A stretch of DNA of 64,000 bases from Buchnera aphidicola (Mindarus japonicus) (GCF_039393905.1 NZ_CP135030.1:248001-312000), one strand, 5' to 3'. Counted from the first letter of the stretch, positions 1 to 9,336 are shown. Program-made: numbers and translations. Notes: a model not told the origin generated them from the sequence alone.

Positions 1-1084
1 TGAAATTATATTTTCAAAAGATGGAAGTATTATCGAAAAAAAAACTAGATTTTTTTTAGCTTGGATAAAATCTAGAAAACAATTAACATATTTAAATGTC
101 TCTAATTGGTTAAATAAAAAAGGTTCTTGGAAACCTAATAGTCTTTCTATAGAAAAAAAATTAATTTTATTAAGAAATTTTTCTTTGCTTCGTTTAAATT
201 GGAGGAAAGAAAACGCTTTAATTTTTAAAGAAAGACCAGAATATAGATTTCAAATTAATAATAAAGGAGAAATTGTTAATATATATATAGAACCCAGAAG
301 AATTGGAAACAGAATAGTAGAAGAAGCAATGATTGCTGCTAACATGTGTGCTGCTACTTTTTTATTTAAAAAATTAGGTTTTGGGATATATAATACTCAC
401 ATTGGATTTGATTTAAAAAATTCTAAATTTACGGTTGAATTCTTAAAAAAATATAAAATTTTTCTTGATAGTAAAAATATTAATACTTTAAAAGGATTTA
501 AAGAACTTCATTTTATTATAAATAAACTAGGAGATAATTATCTTGAAGCAAGAATTCGAAAATTTCAAGCTTTTGGAAAAATAAGTATATTTCCTAAACC
601 TCATTTAGCACTAGGTTTAAAAGTTTATGCAACATGGACTTCTCCAATTAGAAAATATGGAGACATGATAAATCATCGGCTACTAAAAGCTATTATCAAA
701 AAAGAAAAAATAAAAAGACCAAAAAAAGTTGTGTTAATTAAAATAAATGAACAACGAAGAAAGAATAAAATGGCTGAGAAAGAAATTCAAAATTGGTTGT
801 ACGCAAATTTTTTTAAAAAAATAAATGAAAAAGATAAAATATATTCTGCAGAAATTATAGATGTTTATAAAAATGGGATTAAAGCTAGAATTATTGAAAA
901 TGGAGCTTATGTATTTATTCCTTTATTTTTTTTACATTCTAAAAAAAATGAAGTAGTATGCAATAGAGAATATGGAATTATAGAAGTTTTAAAACATATA
1001 TTTTATAGAATATCCGATATTTTATTGGTAACTATCGTTGATATTCAAATCAATAAAAGAAGTGTAATAGCTTGTCCGATATAG
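1..1084 (+). CDS. rnb: exoribonuclease II, 3' part (starts before the window)
   Basis: RNase II degrades single-stranded RNA 3' to 5' in the cytoplasm. An open frame enters the window at base 2 and runs 360 codons to the stop at 1082-1084; a TTG at 185 is internal and not the start, because the residues before it also match E. coli RNase II. Visible are the conserved RNB-domain stretches EEAMIAAN and TSPIRKYGDMINHR, then a C-terminal S1 RNA-binding domain (YSAEIIDV...GAYVFIP). The catalytic aspartates lie upstream of the window and cannot be judged. The E. coli protein has 644 residues, so a little more than half is seen. The match is strong along the whole visible part. Confidence 0.95.
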   Translation, partial: EIIFSKDGSIIEKKTRFFLAWIKSRKQLTYLNVSNWLNKKGSWKPNSLSIEKKLILLRNFSLLRLNWRKENALIFKERPEYRFQINNKGEIVNIYIEPRRIGNRIVEEAMIAANMCAATFLFKKLGFGIYNTHIGFDLKNSKFTVEFLKKYKIFLDSKNINTLKGFKELHFIINKLGDNYLEARIRKFQAFGKISIFPKPHLALGLKVYATWTSPIRKYGDMINHRLLKAIIKKEKIKRPKKVVLIKINEQRRKNKMAEKEIQNWLYANFFKKINEKDKIYSAEIIDVYKNGIKARIIENGAYVFIPLFFLHSKKNEVVCNREYGIIEVLKHIFYRISDILLVTIVDIQINKRSVIACPI

Positions 1085-1259
1085 AATATAATATATTATT
1101 ATTTTTAAAGTTTTATTAGATAATTTTCTATTTGAATTAATTTTAATTTATTAATTTTTAATTAGAATTTAATTTCTATGCATTAAGTATTACTTTTAAA
1201 ATGACTATTAGTATTATATTTTATTTAAATTTTTTAATTCAAAAATATGGAGATAAAAT

Positions 1260-1901
1260 ATGAATATATTATTTGGTGATTTTTTTATTTATATAGAGTT
1301 TTTTTTTAGTTTATTTGCATTAGTCAATCCAATAGGTTTAATCCCTATTTTTTATAGTATAACAAGCAAACAAACAATTAAAGAAAGAAATCAAACTAAT
1401 TTAATTGCTAATATATCTGTCAGTATTATTTTGTGCATTTCTTTATTTTTAGGGCAAACTATTTTAAATATTTTTGGTATTTCAATTAATTCTTTTCGTA
1501 TTGCTGGAGGTATATTAGTAATTGCTATTGCTTTTTCCATGTTAAGTGGGAAAATAACAAAAAAAGAAGAAAAAAATAAAAAATCTGTTAAATTTAATTC
1601 TGAATCAGATACTGTAAGTGTAGTTCCATTAGCAATGCCGTTAATAGCAGGCCCTGGAGCTATTAGTTCTACTATTGTCTGGAGTAGTAAACATTCTGAT
1701 ATACAAAATCTAATACTTTGTAGTTTAATAATATTAATCTTCTCATTTTTTTGTTGGACATTATTTAAAATTTCTCCTTTAATTGTAGATTTTCTTGGAA
1801 AAAATGGAATTAATATTATGACTAAAATAATGGGTTTATTATTATTTTCTATAGGAATTGAGTTCATAATCACTAGTATCAAATCTATTTTTAATATTTA
1901 G
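1260..1901 (+). CDS. ychE: MarC/YchE family integral membrane protein
   Basis: A 213-residue hydrophobic protein with about six membrane segments of the UPF0056/MarC family. The family signature is visible in both halves: ALVNPIGLIPIF near residue 20 and PLAMPLIAGPGAISS near residue 125. These NP and GPG motifs are typical of the family, whose biochemical role is not established; no drug-resistance role should be assumed. The ATG start is supported by GGAG about seven bases upstream. It stands alone between rnb and lipB on the same strand and is followed by a 13-bp stem-loop. The gene symbol follows E. coli YchE, its closest recalled relative; the exact paralogue is less certain than the family. 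Confidence 0.85.
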   Translation: MNILFGDFFIYIEFFFSLFALVNPIGLIPIFYSITSKQTIKERNQTNLIANISVSIILCISLFLGQTILNIFGISINSFRIAGGILVIAIAFSMLSGKITKKEEKNKKSVKFNSESDTVSVVPLAMPLIAGPGAISSTIVWSSKHSDIQNLILCSLIILIFSFFCWTLFKISPLIVDFLGKNGINIMTKIMGLLLFSIGIEFIITSIKSIFNI

Positions 1902-1956
1902 CGCTATTTAGCTATTAAAAATTTTTTTATTAAAAAAATAATTTAATAAAATATAG

Positions 1957-1985
1957 AAATAATGAATATCAGATATTCATTATTT
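1957..1985 (+). terminator. stem-loop downstream of ychE
   Basis: A perfect 13-bp inverted repeat (1957-1969 paired with 1973-1985) with the 3-base loop CAG lies 55 bases after the ychE stop. A T8 run follows a few bases later, so it may be an intrinsic terminator, although the T run is not directly adjacent to the stem. The arms contain only two G/C pairs. Confidence 0.4.
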
Positions 1986-2068
1986 ACTTAGAAATTTTTT
2001 TTGAAGAATCAAATTTTTATTTAAATTAAATAATTTTTATTTTTTTTAAAATTAAGCAGGAATTTAAT

Positions 2069-2689
2069 TTGTACAATACAAAAATTATTATCCGTAATTT
2101 AGGAATAAAAAATTGGAAAACTATTTATAATTCTATGCATGAATTTAATTATCTTCGAAGTAGTAGTACTATAGATGAAGTTTGGTTAGTTGAACATTAC
2201 CCTGTTTATACTCAAGGACAAATTAGAAATAAAAAAAATATTATTAATGTTACTAATATTCCTATAGAGAATAGTGATAGAGGTGGTCAAATTACTTATC
2301 ATGGTCCTGGGCAAAAATTAATATATTTTTTAATTGATTTAAAAAGAAGAAATATACATGTTCGAAAATTAATTGAAATATTAGAAATAATTATTTTAAA
2401 TACTCTAAAAAAAATTGATATTTTAGGAAAAATTAAAAAAGGAATGCCGGGTGTTTATATAGAAGAAAAAAAAATATGTTCGTTAGGATTAAAGATAAAA
2501 AATGGTTATTCATTGCATGGCTTATCATTAAATATAGATATGGATTTAACTCCTTTTCAAAATATCATCCCCTGTGGAAATAAGGAAATAAAAATGGATA
2601 ATCTTTCTAAATTTACATCTAAAAAAAAATTAAAAAATATAGAAAATATATTAAAAAAAAATATTTTTAAAGAATTTAAAAAATATTAG
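2069..2689 (+). CDS. lipB: octanoyl-[ACP]:protein N-octanoyltransferase LipB
   Basis: LipB moves octanoate from acyl carrier protein onto the lipoyl domains of 2-oxoacid dehydrogenases, the first step of lipoate assembly. The 206-residue protein keeps the family blocks LVEHYPVYTQGQ, RGGQITYHGPGQ, the catalytic lysine/cysteine regions GVYIEEKKICSLGLKI and PCG, and HGLSLNIDMDL. It uses a TTG start, chosen because AGCAGG lies eight bases upstream and the following residues (YNTKIIIRNLG) line up with the E. coli N terminus. lipA follows 147 bases downstream on the same strand. A likely substrate, SucB, is encoded at 35431. All core residues are present, so it should be active. Confidence 0.95.
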   Translation: MYNTKIIIRNLGIKNWKTIYNSMHEFNYLRSSSTIDEVWLVEHYPVYTQGQIRNKKNIINVTNIPIENSDRGGQITYHGPGQKLIYFLIDLKRRNIHVRKLIEILEIIILNTLKKIDILGKIKKGMPGVYIEEKKICSLGLKIKNGYSLHGLSLNIDMDLTPFQNIIPCGNKEIKMDNLSKFTSKKKLKNIENILKKNIFKEFKKY

Positions 2690-2836
2690 TAATAATTTTT
2701 TTATCACTTAAAATTTATTTCTTTTGTGGTATTATAACCAATTAACTAATAAAATAAAAAAATAATTTTTGTTAAAATTTTATTTATATAAATAAAATTT
2801 TTTATTATTTTTTTTTAAATTTTTTTCTTATAAATT

Positions 2837-3691
2837 ATGTTAAAAAAACCTAATTGGATAAAAATTAGAATTCCGACAAATTCAAAAAAAATTGACAGAA
2901 TGTTTAGTAGATTAAGAAAAAAAGAATTAAATTCTGTTTGTGAAGAAGCAAAATGTCCAAATTTAAGAGAATGTTTTAATAATGGAACAGCAACTTTTAT
3001 GATTCTCGGAAAAATTTGTACAAGAAAATGTCCTTTTTGTGCTATAATGAATGGCAGAGCTATGCCTATAGATAAAAATGAACCTAAGAATTTAGCTTCA
3101 ACTATTCAAAGTATGAATATAAATTATGTAGTCATTACATCTGTTGCTAGAGATGATTTACATGATGGAGGAGCTGAACATTTTTCTAAATGTATTAAAG
3201 AAATTAGAAAAAAAAAAGATATAAAAATAGAAATTTTAGTCCCTGATTTTAGAAAAAAAATTAAAATCGCTTTAAACACATTAGAATCTTCTCTTCCTGA
3301 TATATTTAATCATAATTTAGAAAATGTTCCTCGTTTATATTCTGAAATACGACCAGGAGCGGATTATTTTTCTTCTTTAAATTTACTAAATATTTTTAAA
3401 ACTAGAAATCCTAATATTCCTACTAAATCAGGATTAATGTTAGGTTTAGGAGAAACAGAAAAAGAAATTATTGAAGTAATGAAAGATTTAAGAAATAATG
3501 GAGTAAATATGATAACAATAGGACAATATTTGCAACCTAGTAAATTTCATGTTTCTGTAAAACGTTATATAACTCCTCAGGAATTTATAGATTTTCAAAA
3601 AGAAGCTTTTTCTATGGGGTTTACTAGCGCATTTTGTGGACCATTTGTTCGTTCTTCTTATCATGCAAAAGATCAAATTAAAAACTTTTAA
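2837..3691 (+). CDS. lipA: lipoyl synthase LipA (short N terminus)
   Basis: LipA is a radical-SAM enzyme that inserts two sulfurs into protein-bound octanoate. Both iron-sulfur sites are visible: the auxiliary cluster [12 protein letters not shown] near residue 35 and the radical-[11 protein letters not shown] near residue 60, plus the C-terminal [10 protein letters not shown]. At 284 residues it is about 35 shorter than E. coli LipA; the missing part is the extreme N terminus before the (K)P-W-IKI block. An in-frame TAA sits two codons before the ATG, so no upstream extension is possible. No good ribosome binding site is seen. It forms a functional pair with lipB. Flavodoxin (29579) is a plausible electron source. 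Confidence 0.95.
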   Translation: MLKKPNWIKIRIPTNSKKIDRMFSRLRKKELNSVCEEAKCPNLRECFNNGTATFMILGKICTRKCPFCAIMNGRAMPIDKNEPKNLASTIQSMNINYVVITSVARDDLHDGGAEHFSKCIKEIRKKKDIKIEILVPDFRKKIKIALNTLESSLPDIFNHNLENVPRLYSEIRPGADYFSSLNLLNIFKTRNPNIPTKSGLMLGLGETEKEIIEVMKDLRNNGVNMITIGQYLQPSKFHVSVKRYITPQEFIDFQKEAFSMGFTSAFCGPFVRSSYHAKDQIKNF

Positions 3692-4356
3692 TTATTTTTT
3701 TGAAATTTATAATTTTTATATTTTTAATTAGAAATTATGAAAAATTTAAAAGTATTTAAATATTTTTTTAAAAAAAATAATATTTGTTTAGTAAAAAATA
3801 TTAAATTTAAAATTTTTTTATTATCAAGTTAATAAGCAGCTGATTAAACAGCTGCAAGTTTGTACATTCAAGTTATTCAATTTTTATAAACTAACAAATA
3901 ATGATACGTTAAGTATACACAAATTATTTTTTAAAAAATTTTAAAAAAGCACATTTTCTATAAAAATAAAGAGTATTTATATAGTTTATAAAATATTTTT
4001 TTTAATAAAATAAACAAAAAAATATAAATTTTGTTAAAAAAACAGACTTAAATTTTATAGAAATAAAAAATTTTTATATAAATTTAAAAATATTTACTTT
4101 AAAAATAAAAAAATTTAATATAATTTTTTATAAAAAAATTATAGATTCATTAATCTTAAATTTAATTATTACAAAAAAAATTTTGATTAACTCAAATATT
4201 TTTTTAAAACACATTTAATTATAAAATATGTATATATACCTTTTTAAAAAAAAATTTAATTATTTAAAATAATAAATTAAAATAAGTAATATTAGTTATT
4301 TTTTTATTTTTTAGTTTTTTTTATTGTTATTTTTTTGAAAAAATAGGATTTTTATT
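3692..4356. other. 665-base spacer between lipA and ribA
   Basis: No open frame of coding character is present on either strand; the stretch is nearly all A and T with frequent stops. In E. coli several genes, including pyrF, lie upstream of ribA, so this may be the remains of lost genes, but I could not recover any recognisable protein fragment. The one striking object is the GC-richer hairpin at 3836-3855. Confidence 0.5.
3836..3855. repeat. GC-rich 7-bp hairpin in the lipA-ribA spacer
   Basis: GCAGCTG, six bases ATTAAA, then CAGCTGC: a perfect 7-bp stem with five G/C pairs in a spacer that is otherwise almost pure A/T. No T run follows directly (AAGTTTGTAC), so it is not a classical terminator. 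It lies 145 bases after lipA and 500 bases before ribA. Confidence 0.45.
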
Positions 4357-4944
4357 ATGCGAGTTAAAAAAATATCAGAAGCTAATTTACCAACTCCATG
4401 GGGAAATTTTTTAATTGTAGGATTTAAAGAAAAAAATAGTCAAAAAAATCATGTAGCTTTGATTTATGGTAACATAAATAAGGATGTTCCTATTTTATCA
4501 AGAATACATTCTGAATGTTTAACAGGAGATGCTTTTTTTAGCTTAAGATGTGATTGTGGTTTTCAATTAAAAAAAGCTTTAGAATTAATTTCTTTAGAAA
4601 GTCAGGGAATTTTAATCTATCATAGACAAGAAGGAAGGAATATAGGTTTATTAAATAAAATTAAAGCTTATTCTTTGCAAGACAGTGGACTAGATACAGT
4701 AGAAGCTAATCAAAAATTAGGATTTTCTGCAGATGAAAGAGATTTTTCTATTTGTATTGATATATTTCATATACTGAAAATAAAAAAAATTAAGTTATTG
4801 ACTAATAATCCATTGAAAATAAAAATTTTTAAAGATTCAGGTATAGATGTTATAGAAAGAGTATCAATTATTGTAAAAAAAAATTCTAATAATTTTAATT
4901 ATTTAACTACTAAAGAAAAAAAAATGGGACATTATTTAAAATAA
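4357..4944 (+). CDS. ribA: GTP cyclohydrolase II
   Basis: RibA opens GTP to start riboflavin synthesis, releasing formate and pyrophosphate. The 195-residue protein matches E. coli RibA (196) end to end. The zinc-binding cysteines are in [19 protein letters not shown] near residue 50, and the GTP/catalytic block [15 protein letters not shown] near residue 88 is intact, as is the tail KKMGHYLK. The ATG is preceded by AGGA about eight bases upstream. It stands alone and converges on sppA. No FMN riboswitch-like structure was recognised in the long upstream spacer. Confidence 0.97.
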   Translation: MRVKKISEANLPTPWGNFLIVGFKEKNSQKNHVALIYGNINKDVPILSRIHSECLTGDAFFSLRCDCGFQLKKALELISLESQGILIYHRQEGRNIGLLNKIKAYSLQDSGLDTVEANQKLGFSADERDFSICIDIFHILKIKKIKLLTNNPLKIKIFKDSGIDVIERVSIIVKKNSNNFNYLTTKEKKMGHYLK

Positions 4945-5101
4945 TTATGTAAATAATAAAAATTATTATAAATTTTATCACTCTAATATATTAGAAAAAA
5001 ATTTTTAAGGTATATATTTAATTAATATTATTTATTAATAATATTTCATAGAAAAAGTGATTTTTTATTTTTTAAAAAAATTAAAAATTAACCTTATTTT
5101 T

Positions 5102-6751
5102 TTAATTTAAAAAATAATTGTTTTTTTTCATCCAAATTATTTGATAATTTGAAATATTGGATAGGAAAATTGTTTTTTTTAAAGCATCATCAAAATCTCC
5201 AATAAAATCAACTAACTTATTATTTTTCCCTTCTATTCCTATGTAAATTTCTTTTTTTTCTAATTTTTTAATTTTTTTTAATGATAATTTTCTTGATTTA
5301 GCTATTTTTTTTAAATTATTTAAATAATCATATTTTATTTTTAATTGTATTATCTTTTTTTTATTTTTTTTAAATTTTTTAAAAAGGTTATTTTTTATAA
5401 AAAATGAAGAATAGAATTTATTTCTATCAATTTTTAGTTTATAAATCAATTTATTAAATGTATTTTTAACATTAAATATTTTGATCGGACTTATTAATGT
5501 TGTAGGATGAGCAAATATATAATCTCCTACCGAAGCTATCCGATATCCTTCTGATGCAACAATTTGTCCCATAGAAATAATAACAGGCTTTTTAGAATCT
5601 TTAAAATTTATTAATTCTTCCCTTATTCTTTCTGAAAAAATTATATTTCCTCCAGGGGTATTTATTCTAAAAATTAATGCTTTAATATCTTTTCTTTTCT
5701 TAGCAATTTTAATTTTATTAATAATATAATTTTTATTTTCTGAAATAAAACCATCTAAAATTATAACTGCTATTTTATTTAAACTTTTTTTATTTTTAAT
5801 ATGATAATCGTTGATATTAATATAATTAAAATTATTTTTCTTTTTATTAAATCCAAATTTTTTAATTAATATTTTTCTAATTTTTGGATAAGGATAAATA
5901 AAATCTACTAATTTTTTATTTCTTTCATATTCTGAAAATTTTTCAGAGTTTTTTTTGAATCCTTTAATTAATTTTTTTTTCGAATAAGAAATTTTTTTAT
6001 ACCGAATATTTCTATTTTTTTTTATTTTTTTAATAAAACGTTTCCATAAAAAATTAATCCATTTTTTTTGTAAAATTGTACTTTGAGTAGTAACTCTTTT
6101 TTTTGGATAAAATCTGATAATTGATTTATTTTTTTTTATTTTAACAATATTAAATTGTACTTTTAAATATTTTAAAAAATTTTTATAATAAAATTGATTT
6201 ATCTTATACTTATCAATATTTATTTTCCCTTGAGAACATAGAAAAATTTTATCTGAAAAAGAACTTATATAATATTGAGATTGAGAATAATTGTTAGCTA
6301 TTGAATAAATAGGCTTTTTTGAAAAACTAAATTCTTTTAAACTTTTTCCTATATATTCTAATAAATTTTGACTTGATCCGGAAAAATTTTGCAAATCTAA
6401 TATAATTCCATTTATTTTATTATCATTTTTTGCTTGTCTAATTTTATCTACTATTTCAAAAATAGAATTTTCTTTGTTTTTTTGAAAATTTAAATTAATA
6501 AATTTTGAAATAAAATAAATAGTTTTTTGATTAATTTTTTTTTTTTCTGTAATTAAACCGTTAATATTAATTAATAAAGGAACTTTTTTGTAAGAAAAAT
6601 AATTTATATTGAAATTTTTTTCAATAAAAATTATTGAAATTAATAAAAAGAGTAATATAAGAAAAATATTAAAAGAAAATTTTTTAATAAAATTTACCAT
6701 TGAATAAATTATATTTATTAAATTAGAGATTAAACTTAAAAAATATTTCAT
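5102..6751 (-). CDS. sppA: protease IV / signal peptide peptidase SppA
   Basis: SppA is a membrane-anchored serine-lysine protease that degrades cleaved signal peptides. A hydrophobic segment spans about residues 25-43. The duplicated S49 fold is visible: the first half carries the lysine K209 (in NKSIIRF, the place of the E. coli catalytic Lys209), and the second half carries INTPGG near residue 364 and the nucleophile Ser400 in VASEGY. The usual S-G-G-Y has become S-E-G-Y here. At 549 residues it lacks about 70 C-terminal residues of E. coli SppA (618), ending soon after VDFIGDFDDA. The catalytic pair is kept but the chain is heavily drifted, so activity is uncertain. Confidence 0.88.
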   Translation of the reverse strand: MKYFLSLISNLINIIYSMVNFIKKFSFNIFLILLFLLISIIFIEKNFNINYFSYKKVPLLININGLITEKKKINQKTIYFISKFINLNFQKNKENSIFEIVDKIRQAKNDNKINGIILDLQNFSGSSQNLLEYIGKSLKEFSFSKKPIYSIANNYSQSQYYISSFSDKIFLCSQGKINIDKYKINQFYYKNFLKYLKVQFNIVKIKKNKSIIRFYPKKRVTTQSTILQKKWINFLWKRFIKKIKKNRNIRYKKISYSKKKLIKGFKKNSEKFSEYERNKKLVDFIYPYPKIRKILIKKFGFNKKKNNFNYININDYHIKNKKSLNKIAVIILDGFISENKNYIINKIKIAKKRKDIKALIFRINTPGGNIIFSERIREELINFKDSKKPVIISMGQIVASEGYRIASVGDYIFAHPTTLISPIKIFNVKNTFNKLIYKLKIDRNKFYSSFFIKNNLFKKFKKNKKKIIQLKIKYDYLNNLKKIAKSRKLSLKKIKKLEKKEIYIGIEGKNNKLVDFIGDFDDALKKTIFLSNISNYQIIWMKKNNYFLN

Positions 6752-6853
6752 TTTTTTTCCATTTTTACTTTATAATATTTAACTTAAAATAAAAATAACT
6801 ATTTTATATTTGTTTTATATATTTTTTTTAAAAAATAAAAGATAAGACATATT

Positions 6854-7261
6854 TCATAAAAGAAAATCTTTTAAATTTTTTCTTTTATTTAAAATAGCAT
6901 TTTTTATAACAGTTGGAGTTCTTCCTTTTCCAGTCCAAGTTTTCATTTCCCCTTTTTTATTTAAATATTTATATTTAGCAGGATGAATAATTTTATTTTT
7001 TTGATAAATATTTTTTTTAAGATTTTTTTTATTTAATAATTCATGAAGATTAATTCCATCAGCTAATAACATTTTCCGATAATAATTAAGTTTTTTATTC
7101 TTTTTTTTTATTTCTTCTTGCAATTTTACTTCTTTTTTTCTTCTTTCATTAACAATAATCTTAAATTTTTTTAATATTTTTTCTAAAATTTTTAATGAAA
7201 TTTTTTTAGTTTGAGAACGTAAAATTCTTATATTATTAATTTTTTTAAGCTTAGCTTTCAT
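6854..7261 (-). CDS. hns: nucleoid-associated protein H-NS
   Basis: H-NS binds curved AT-rich DNA, bridging and silencing it. The 135-residue protein is the length of E. coli H-NS (137). The N-terminal oligomerisation helices align (INNIRILRSQ, VNERRKKE), with YRKMLLADGI in the central region. The DNA-binding loop TWTGKGRTP is preserved in the C-terminal domain (E. coli TWTGQGRTP), as is PAKYKY. The linker is very lysine-rich. It lies downstream of yciA on the same strand behind a 274-base spacer that contains a 12-bp inverted repeat. Confidence 0.95.
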   Translation of the reverse strand: MKAKLKKINNIRILRSQTKKISLKILEKILKKFKIIVNERRKKEVKLQEEIKKKNKKLNYYRKMLLADGINLHELLNKKNLKKNIYQKNKIIHPAKYKYLNKKGEMKTWTGKGRTPTVIKNAILNKRKNLKDFLL

Positions 7262-7397
7262 TTAGATAATCTCAATATTCGATTAAGAAATTATTTTATG
7301 ATTCAAAATAAATTATTTAATTCCTTTAAACATTATTTATATAAAAAAAATAAATAAATATAAAAATTTTTTTATTTATACTTACCTTGTTATTACA

Positions 7398-7455
7398 TTC
7401 ATGTATGTTGTTCAAAACATGAAAAAAAAATATTTTTTATAAAAACATACATGAA
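7398..7455 (-). repeat. 12-bp inverted repeat upstream of hns
   Basis: TTCATGTATGTT at 7398-7409 is exactly complementary to AACATACATGAA at 7444-7455, with 34 bases between. It lies in the spacer between yciA and hns, about 140 bases upstream of the hns start as transcribed. It may be the yciA terminator, part of the hns leader, or an operator; no T run fits a classical terminator on the minus strand. Confidence 0.4.
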
Positions 7456-7535
7456 ATATAAAAAATTTATAATACCATTATTATATATACAAAAACTTTT
7501 TATTTTATTTTTAATAATTTCTATTATTACGTTTT

Positions 7536-7931
7536 TTAAATTAAAACCGTACGAGGTTTGCCTTTATCATCAATAGCTACATATATAAAATTAGATATTG
7601 CAACAATATATTTTTTTCCTATTAACTTAGAAGAAATTTTTTTAATCCATATTTCTATATTTATAGAAATAGAACTAGTTCCTATTTTTATAATTTCTGC
7701 ATAACAACTAACGATATCTCCGATAGAAATAGGTTTTAAAAAAGTTATGTTATTAACCTGAACGGTAACAACTTTTCCTTTAGAAATTTCTTTTGCAAGA
7801 ATAGCACCGGATATGTCCATTTGCGACATAATCCATCCTCCAAATATATCTCCATTTGAATTTGTATTTGAATGAGTAGGTACTGTTCTTAGAACCATTT
7901 TTCCTGTAGGTTTATTTTTTTTTATTTCCAT
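7536..7931 (-). CDS. yciA: acyl-CoA thioesterase YciA
   Basis: A hot-dog-fold thioesterase that hydrolyses acyl-CoAs in the cytoplasm. The 131-residue protein is co-linear with E. coli YciA (132). The active-site block NSNGDIFGGWIMSQMDISG near residues 24-42 keeps the conserved Asn-Gly-Asp and Asp residues, followed by the family strands VVTVQVNNITFLKP and SISINIEIWIKK. The start is supported by AAGGAA before the ATG. It sits in the same order as in enterics (yciC-yciB-yciA), but its neighbour yciB is broken. Confidence 0.95.
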   Translation of the reverse strand: MEIKKNKPTGKMVLRTVPTHSNTNSNGDIFGGWIMSQMDISGAILAKEISKGKVVTVQVNNITFLKPISIGDIVSCYAEIIKIGTSSISINIEIWIKKISSKLIGKKYIVAISNFIYVAIDDKGKPRTVLI

Positions 7932-7960
7932 ATTATTTTTTTCCTTATTAATTAAAAAAA

Positions 7961-8495
7961 TTATTTATTTTTATTTTTTATATTAAAGATATAAAAAAGA
8001 TTTAATAAAAAAGCAACACTAGTTATAAGAACTATTCTAAAAATTTTAAATTTTATTCATATTATTTTAGAAAAATTTAAAACTACATAGGCGTTAAGCA
8101 TTCCTAAGAAAATAAAAAAAAAGACTAAAAAAAACTAATTTTTTTTGCATTCTTAATTCGAAAGATTTATTTTTCTTTCAAAAATATTTTGAATAAATTT
8201 TTTTCATAAAAAACTGATTAAACAAAAAAATAATTGCAAGAGTTATATTTAACATAGCGACTTTCCATTGTATAAATAAAAAATTTTTAAAAAATATAGA
8301 ATTTAATCCAATAAAAGTTATTAATGAAAAATTAATTAAATTTATTAAATCTATTTTTTTATAAATTATAAAATAGATTAATAATAAAAATGTTAAAGAT
8401 AAAAGTAAAAATAAAGATGCAAATAAAATCTTATATTTAAGAAGATATATAATATAAAAAATCAGCATTGAAAACATATCTAACAAAATTATCAC
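7961..8495 (-). pseudogene. yciB: YciB (septation protein A family), decaying
   Basis: YciB is a small inner-membrane protein linked in enterics to cell-envelope synthesis. Homology to E. coli YciB (179 residues) runs along the whole interval but the frame is broken three times. A GTG start at 8493-8495 overlaps the yciC stop by one base, and 105 codons follow to a TGA at 8178-8180. The frame then continues with homologous residues (LVFFSLFF) to a T9 run at 8114-8122, where one extra base shifts it. The new frame reads FLGMLNAYVVLNFSKII, meets a TGA at 8057-8059 where E. coli has Trp, then continues IKFKIFRIVLITSVAFLLN to a stop at 7961-7963. The first 105 residues (three membrane segments) could still be made. 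Confidence 0.85.
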
Positions 8496-9256
8496 TATAA
8501 AAAGTCTCTATCTTCATTAATAAAAAAAATATAAAAACGAAACAAATATATAATTAAAAAAGATAATAAAAGATTATTAATTCCATATAATAAAAAAATA
8601 TTAGAATATGGTGAAATTATTGTATTAGTAATAAAACTAATAATTAAAACTATACTTTTACTAAATATCCAAAACATTATGCTTGGAAAAATAAATCTCA
8701 TATTTTTAAAACTTATACTTATACTTTTTTTAATTGAAAAAATTACATTTTTTTCTTCAGTAAATAAAATTATAGGAGATAATGATAATAAACTAAATAT
8801 AAATAAACCGGGGATTATAAAAATCATTGATCCAAACTGAACAATTATGGTTAAAACAATAACCATTAATAATAGATCTGGAAAAAAAATAATCATTTTA
8901 TAAATTTTTTTTTTCCATGAATTATTTTTATTTAAAAAAAATAATTCAAGAATACCTATAACTCCACTTAATAAAATTGTATTAGCTATCAAATAAGAAG
9001 AAATTTTAGAGAATAGTAATCTAAATAATATTTTTTGTTCTGAAACATGCATGCTTTGAATTTTTGTAAATAAATAATTAGTATTATATTTATTCATTTC
9101 ATAAAAAATACTTAATTTTCTATATTCTGGATCAATAAAGTAACTTATAGTCATTGCGATTAAGGCAGAAAAAAGAGAAATCAAGAATATTATCCAAAAA
9201 TTTTTTATAAAAAAATTTTTGGAATCGTTAAATAATAATTTACTTGTAATATACAT
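8495..9256 (-). CDS. yciC: UPF0259 family membrane protein YciC
   Basis: A 253-residue protein with about six membrane segments, matching the length and place of E. coli YciC (247 residues), whose function is unknown. The order trpA-yciC-yciB-yciA agrees with the enteric region. The ATG at 9256 is preceded by AAGGATGAT, a good ribosome binding site. Its TAG stop overlaps the GTG of yciB by one base (TAGTG), suggesting translational coupling in the ancestor. Sequence identity is modest, as expected for a drifting membrane protein, so the name rests partly on position. Confidence 0.8.
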   Translation of the reverse strand: MYITSKLLFNDSKNFFIKNFWIIFLISLFSALIAMTISYFIDPEYRKLSIFYEMNKYNTNYLFTKIQSMHVSEQKILFRLLFSKISSYLIANTILLSGVIGILELFFLNKNNSWKKKIYKMIIFFPDLLLMVIVLTIIVQFGSMIFIIPGLFIFSLLSLSPIILFTEEKNVIFSIKKSISISFKNMRFIFPSIMFWIFSKSIVLIISFITNTIISPYSNIFLLYGINNLLLSFLIIYLFRFYIFFINEDRDFL

Positions 9257-9336
9257 ACGTTATCATCCTTTATACGAAAACTGGATTTCTAAAAATATCT
9301 TTTTTAATTTATTTATAAATATTAATAACTTTTTAT

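Noticed and set aside
8057..8059. TGA read as Trp (code change) in yciB
   Set aside because: TGA is the normal stop of many intact genes here (for example rsmC) and Trp is TGG in the conserved enzymes; the two other lesions in yciB make decay the simpler reading.
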